Below are positions 61,101 to 64,000 of a DNA stretch of 64,000 nt, piece by piece. Numbering within the stretch: position 1 is the stretch's first letter; each line of letters opens with the position of its first letter. The DNA is taken from positions 87,838,004 to 87,902,003 of the forward strand of contig NC_091015.1 of the NCBI RefSeq assembly GCF_041296385.1, read 5' to 3'. A program made the translations under genes and the position numbers. The stretch comes from Aphelocoma coerulescens (Eukaryota; Chordata; Aves; Passeriformes; Corvidae). The notes beneath the pieces were generated by a model that saw only the letters and a program-made list of their open reading frames with translations, ran no database searches and was not told the origin of the DNA.

Positions 61101-61400
61101 TCAGAATAACAATTTAATGGAAATTAAAGAAAAGGAAAAGAAAGTAAAAGAAAACACTGACAGAGTCAAGATACAACCTGAGTCCCTGTTAGGCAGGGTA
61201 GTGGTAGCAGTCTGGTGGAATGGTGGCTGCAATCCTCTGAAGTGGTGATCCTGTAGTAGAAGGGGTCTGCTCTTCCTCAGAAAATCCAGCGGTGGCTGTG
61301 TAGCTCCTGTCCTCTGGAAATCCAGTGGAGTCCCTTTGATGCTCAGAGTCCCAGTTATATCCATGATGGGATGCTTGGTTCCTCCCTCTGGGTGGAGCAT
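61101..61400 (-). CDS. Open frame inside the LTR, 99 codons, function unknown
   Basis: An ATG-started frame (MLHPEGGTKHPIM...) runs 99 codons through the LTR and is identical in the 3' LTR at 55206-55505. In the 5' LTR the ATG lies upstream of the likely transcription start, so only the 3' copy would be present in genomic RNA. I recognise no domain. The C-terminus is hydrophobic and is encoded by the A-rich part of U5/R. It is most likely a chance frame. Retroviruses that do use LTR frames exist (for example the MMTV superantigen), but nothing here shows similarity to that. Confidence 0.2.
   Translation of the reverse strand: MLHPEGGTKHPIMDITGTLSIKGTPLDFQRTGATQPPLDFLRKSRPLLLQDHHFRGLQPPFHQTATTTLPNRDSGCILTLSVFSFTFFSFSLISIKLLF
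61113..61118 (-). terminator. LTR polyadenylation signal ATTAAA
   Basis: This is the common variant hexamer, 50 bp from the U5 end of the LTR on the minus strand. The 3' LTR copy is at 55218-55223 and would end the genomic transcript. Confidence 0.5.
61355..61360 (-). promoter_or_regulatory. TATA-like box of the 5' LTR
   Basis: ATATAA on the minus strand is the only good TATA-like string in the middle of the LTR. It lies about 240 bp upstream of ATTAAA, a plausible promoter-to-polyadenylation layout. Confidence 0.5.
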
Positions 61401-61415
61401 CTCACAATGGGGTAA

Positions 61416-61486
61416 TGAGTCATGAGGCCAGGTGTTGATTAGGCTCGTTAACAGAAGATAGTCCAGAGGGAGTTATCTCTGAGTCA
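61416..61486. promoter_or_regulatory. Two AP-1 consensus sites in U3
   Basis: TGAGTCA occurs at 61416-61422 and 61480-61486, 64 bp apart. Both continue as TGAGTCATG. They lie upstream of the TATA-like box, in the enhancer position of U3, and are duplicated in the 3' LTR. TGAGTCA is the consensus for AP-1 (Jun/Fos); the second site, followed by CAGC, also resembles a Maf/NF-E2 type element. Confidence 0.55.
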
Positions 61487-61611
61487 TGCAGCAGGACAAT
61501 GATGGGCCATTAACAGAAAGATAGTCTGGGGGGAGGAGGCAAGGAGACACTGCCCCACCTGATTTCAACAGCTCATGAGGATGGTAATAGAATACACCTC
61601 AACCCAGGACA

Positions 61612-61616
61612 GTGAG
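61612..61616. repeat. Target-site duplication GTGAG (right)
   Basis: This is an exact copy of 55163-55167. Confidence 0.9.
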
Positions 61617-64000
61617 AAATGTCACAAAACTACAAATTGCATTGTTACAATTGTGGGCTATAAATCCACATAGAGCACAGTAACTTGTGAGGTGATTTGG
61701 AGTTCATGTAGGTCTGTTGGACTCAGTGCCACAACATCTGCAATCACTTAACAGCCTTCACCTAATAAATGTCTGCTGAAAAACTCACAATTTATTCTTA
61801 TTCCTGTACTGAATTATATTTCAGTATGTGTATACTTGATAAAACACAACAAAATGCTTCAAAGTCCTAGTCCCAAAATACAGAAGCATTACCAAAAAAT
61901 TCTCACTAGCTAGAAGAGGATGCCTTATTAGTTACCTCAAGATCTTGCAAAATATGATCCTGAAAACTTCCTCAAATGCTACTTAAGCCAGCACTTTTTC
62001 AAAGCACAACTTGGTCTCACATAGCTTTAGGACATCTGACTGCAGTACCGTAATAAATTGTATTATTTCAAATGTCTTTGTTTTCCTAAAAAATTCAATG
62101 TGGGGACATGTTTTACTGTAGTGTCTCTCAGCTTGGTGTACTTAGAGAAATTATACTGATTTGTTTCTTTACAACAAACTTTACTTTGTGCTCAAGCCTT
62201 CTACATTTCATTATAGATTGGAAGTTGAAACAGGAAAAGAAAATCTGCTGAAAAGATCTAGATCTCATTTCATCATTGTAAGCAGAAGAGACATGGCATG
62301 CACTCAAACAAATACTACATTTTCTAATCCTGATTTTCATGAATAAACCAAGTGCTGTACTGTGAAACGTGTTGTTGGGTTTTTAAAAACCTAGATCATA
62401 TAAGACAGTGAATTTTATACTTCATGACAGTGGGCCCTTTTTTCTTTTTCCAGGAGATAAAAGGAAAATTAAGGTTTGATTCCTTTAGTGCTTAGACATT
62501 CTAGACAATGCATTCTTTATTGTGCCAGCTACATAATAAGTGAATTTTTGTGTCACCTGTTTCATATCTCAGTACAAATACAGAAGAAACAACTGTATTT
62601 GTAGTGGTGAGAAGTCACTGTTGTTTTATTATCCTGTACCCTTTCTGAAGTTGAAGGTAAGGAGGCAGTAATGCTACAACAGAAACAATGCCTTTGTAGA
62701 TGGACACGGATGGATTATATGGTTGGATTTGTCTCTCAGAATGTTGGAGGCTGAATGATAATGAAGTTGATGGAAGTGGTACTTACATTGTCTTTTATTA
62801 ATTTGTGGTTGATAAGCTATTCAATAACTTACTCGGAGTGATTTAACCATTTACAAACAAATCTCCTACCACCTCCCAAGCTAAAGGAAACAAACCCTTG
62901 AGATAAATGTGTAAAGGAAGAAGTAGTTTTAGGAGAGGGGTGGACAGGTTGTGTTTATTTTGCTTTGTAAGTTGGTTTGTTGGGGGTTTTTGGTTGGGCT
63001 TGGGGTTTTTTGGGTTTTTTTGGTTGGTTGTTTTTTTTTCTCGGTGTGACTATTAACTGAAGATGAATTCTGTGATCTGCAAAACCAATGGAACTTCTTT
63101 TGGTACATATTGGCTTCACTTCACCTCTATCCTGTGCTGTATCAACTCCAAAATCCCCCATGTGTCTTTTGATGTTCTCACAAGGGAAAAGACAAAAAAC
63201 TGAGACTTTTGGGTAGCTAAGCATGTACTTTATGATAGGCTGACTGTTAGCCGGATCCTAACTCATTAGCCAGATACTAAGAGTATAAAACAGTTGATGT
63301 TTTCCTACCTTTCCTCAGTAAGGACAGTGATTTATATCTCTCTTCAATATGTAACTACTAAGCATTTTTTCAAACAAATTCTGGGATTTGAATTATCTGC
63401 CCACCCTTAAAGTTGACTGAAGGATCAAAAACTATGGAGTAACTTAAAAAACTTGTATATTTAATTTACTTGAGAATCTAGACTAAGAGCAAAATAACAT
63501 TCTCACACAGCTGCACAATAGAAATAGCAGTCAGATATTTTTCATCTTTAATTACACCTGTCCTGGCACTGACAATAATTTTTCATGTCAGTAAAACAAG
63601 GTTTGACAAAGCAGTAAACTGCACCTTTCATTTGCATGTTTAGTGTGAAGCAGAAGTATTATGTTATACTCACATAAGTGAAACTGAGTCGATTCCTACA
63701 GATTTGCACTTTACTGATTCATATATCATTACCTTTTTTTTTTGTCAGAAAAACTTTGTCATACATAATCTTGTAGTGATATTTATAATGCAAGTCTGAC
63801 TCTGTGAAGCTGACTTAGTCTGTTGAAGATAACATAAGGATATGGGGTTTGTCAGAATACATAGCTAATAGCTAATCAGTATAAGAGACAAAGACAAGAG
63901 ACAGAATAAGCAAAAAATGAGATACCCAGCCACATAAACCAGAAGGCAGAGGAGATAACATTGAAAGTAACAAAGATCGTATCTCTAGTCACTGATCAAG
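61617..64000. other. No gene recognised
   Basis: This is AT-rich flanking DNA. There is T/G-rich low complexity at about 62955-63050. I see no gene, RNA or transposon. Confidence 0.5.

Larger units (their letters stand above)
55168..61611 (-). mobile_element. Complete young endogenous retrovirus (6444 bp), env-less
   Basis: This is a full provirus on the minus strand. Reading from 61611 downward it has a 5' LTR, a tRNA-Lys primer-binding site, gag, an in-frame TAG, pol, a purine-rich tract and a 3' LTR. A perfect 5-bp duplication (GTGAG, 55163-55167 and 61612-61616) flanks it. The LTRs are 549 bp each and I found no difference between them. Both genes are open end to end, apart from the one TAG that separates them. 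About 100 bp separate the pol stop from the 3' LTR, so there is no room for env. Pol character, the lack of a zinc knuckle and the 5-bp duplication point to the ERVL/spuma-like class. Identical LTRs and intact genes imply a very recent insertion, possibly still polymorphic in the population. Confidence 0.95.
61063..61611 (-). repeat. 5' LTR (549 bp), promoter copy
   Basis: This is the upstream LTR of the provirus. On the minus strand U3 runs from 61611, with two TGAGTCA AP-1-type sites and an ATATAA TATA-like box at 61360-61355. Transcription would start about 25-30 bp further on, near 61330. An ATTAAA polyadenylation signal lies at 61118-61113, so R plus U5 would be about 265 bp. It ends at 61063, five bases before the primer-binding site. 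Confidence 0.9.

Noticed and set aside
1..64000. tRNA, rRNA, snRNA or CRISPR features
   Set aside because: I saw no convincing internal promoter boxes, cloverleaf or conserved RNA cores. The tRNA-like strings at 61040-61057 and 37963-37980 are retroviral primer sites, not tRNA genes.

Overview
The window looks like vertebrate, almost certainly avian, nuclear DNA, and probably from a songbird. It is AT-rich and intergenic or intronic in texture. It carries fragments of the CR1 LINE family on both strands, ending in the typical ATTCTATG-like 3' octamers, and several avian LTR-retrovirus LTRs. I found no host gene that I can name. Most of 1-55160 is unrecognised single-copy sequence broken up by repeats.

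Layout. CR1 pieces lie at 3011-3066, 9691-10258, 10957-11360, 21820-22325 (with a second CR1 tail nested at 21892-21937), 22854-22920, 25922-26085 and 50460-50642. LTRs lie at 5622-6911 (solo, 5-bp target duplication ATGTT), 15408-16064 (target duplication CCAGG) nested inside an older LTR at about 15240-16441, about 24800-25560, 32181-32746 (target duplication TCAGG), 36635-37956 and about 52130-52620. The 36635-37956 LTR belongs to the same family as 5622-6911 but is followed by a tRNA-Val-type primer-binding site, so it is the left end of a truncated provirus rather than a solo LTR.

The main object is a complete, apparently very young endogenous retrovirus on the minus strand at 55168-61611. 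It has two 549-bp LTRs in which I found no difference, a 5-bp target duplication (GTGAG), and an 18-nt primer-binding site that matches tRNA-Lys (CUU) perfectly. Two open genes follow. The upstream gene (60981-59014) encodes an unusual Gag. It begins with a three-pass hydrophobic module, continues into a 19-residue tandem repeat that displays an S-T/I-Q-T motif six times, and only then reaches a capsid-like region. It ends at a single TAG. The second gene, in the same reading frame (59013-55819), encodes a full protease, reverse transcriptase, RNase H and integrase with every catalytic residue I looked for. There is no env, no dUTPase domain and no zinc knuckle.

How the parts would work together (inference): the 5' LTR drives one genomic RNA primed by tRNA-Lys. 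Gag is made from the first AUG after the LTR. Pol is made only when ribosomes read through the TAG. The membrane module and the TQT array could target Gag to membranes and to a dynein-light-chain-type hub, which would suit an element living an intracellular, env-less life cycle. The closest broad class is ERVL/spuma-like (class III), judged from Pol and capsid character, the absence of a zinc knuckle and the 5-bp duplication, but that assignment needs a phylogeny.
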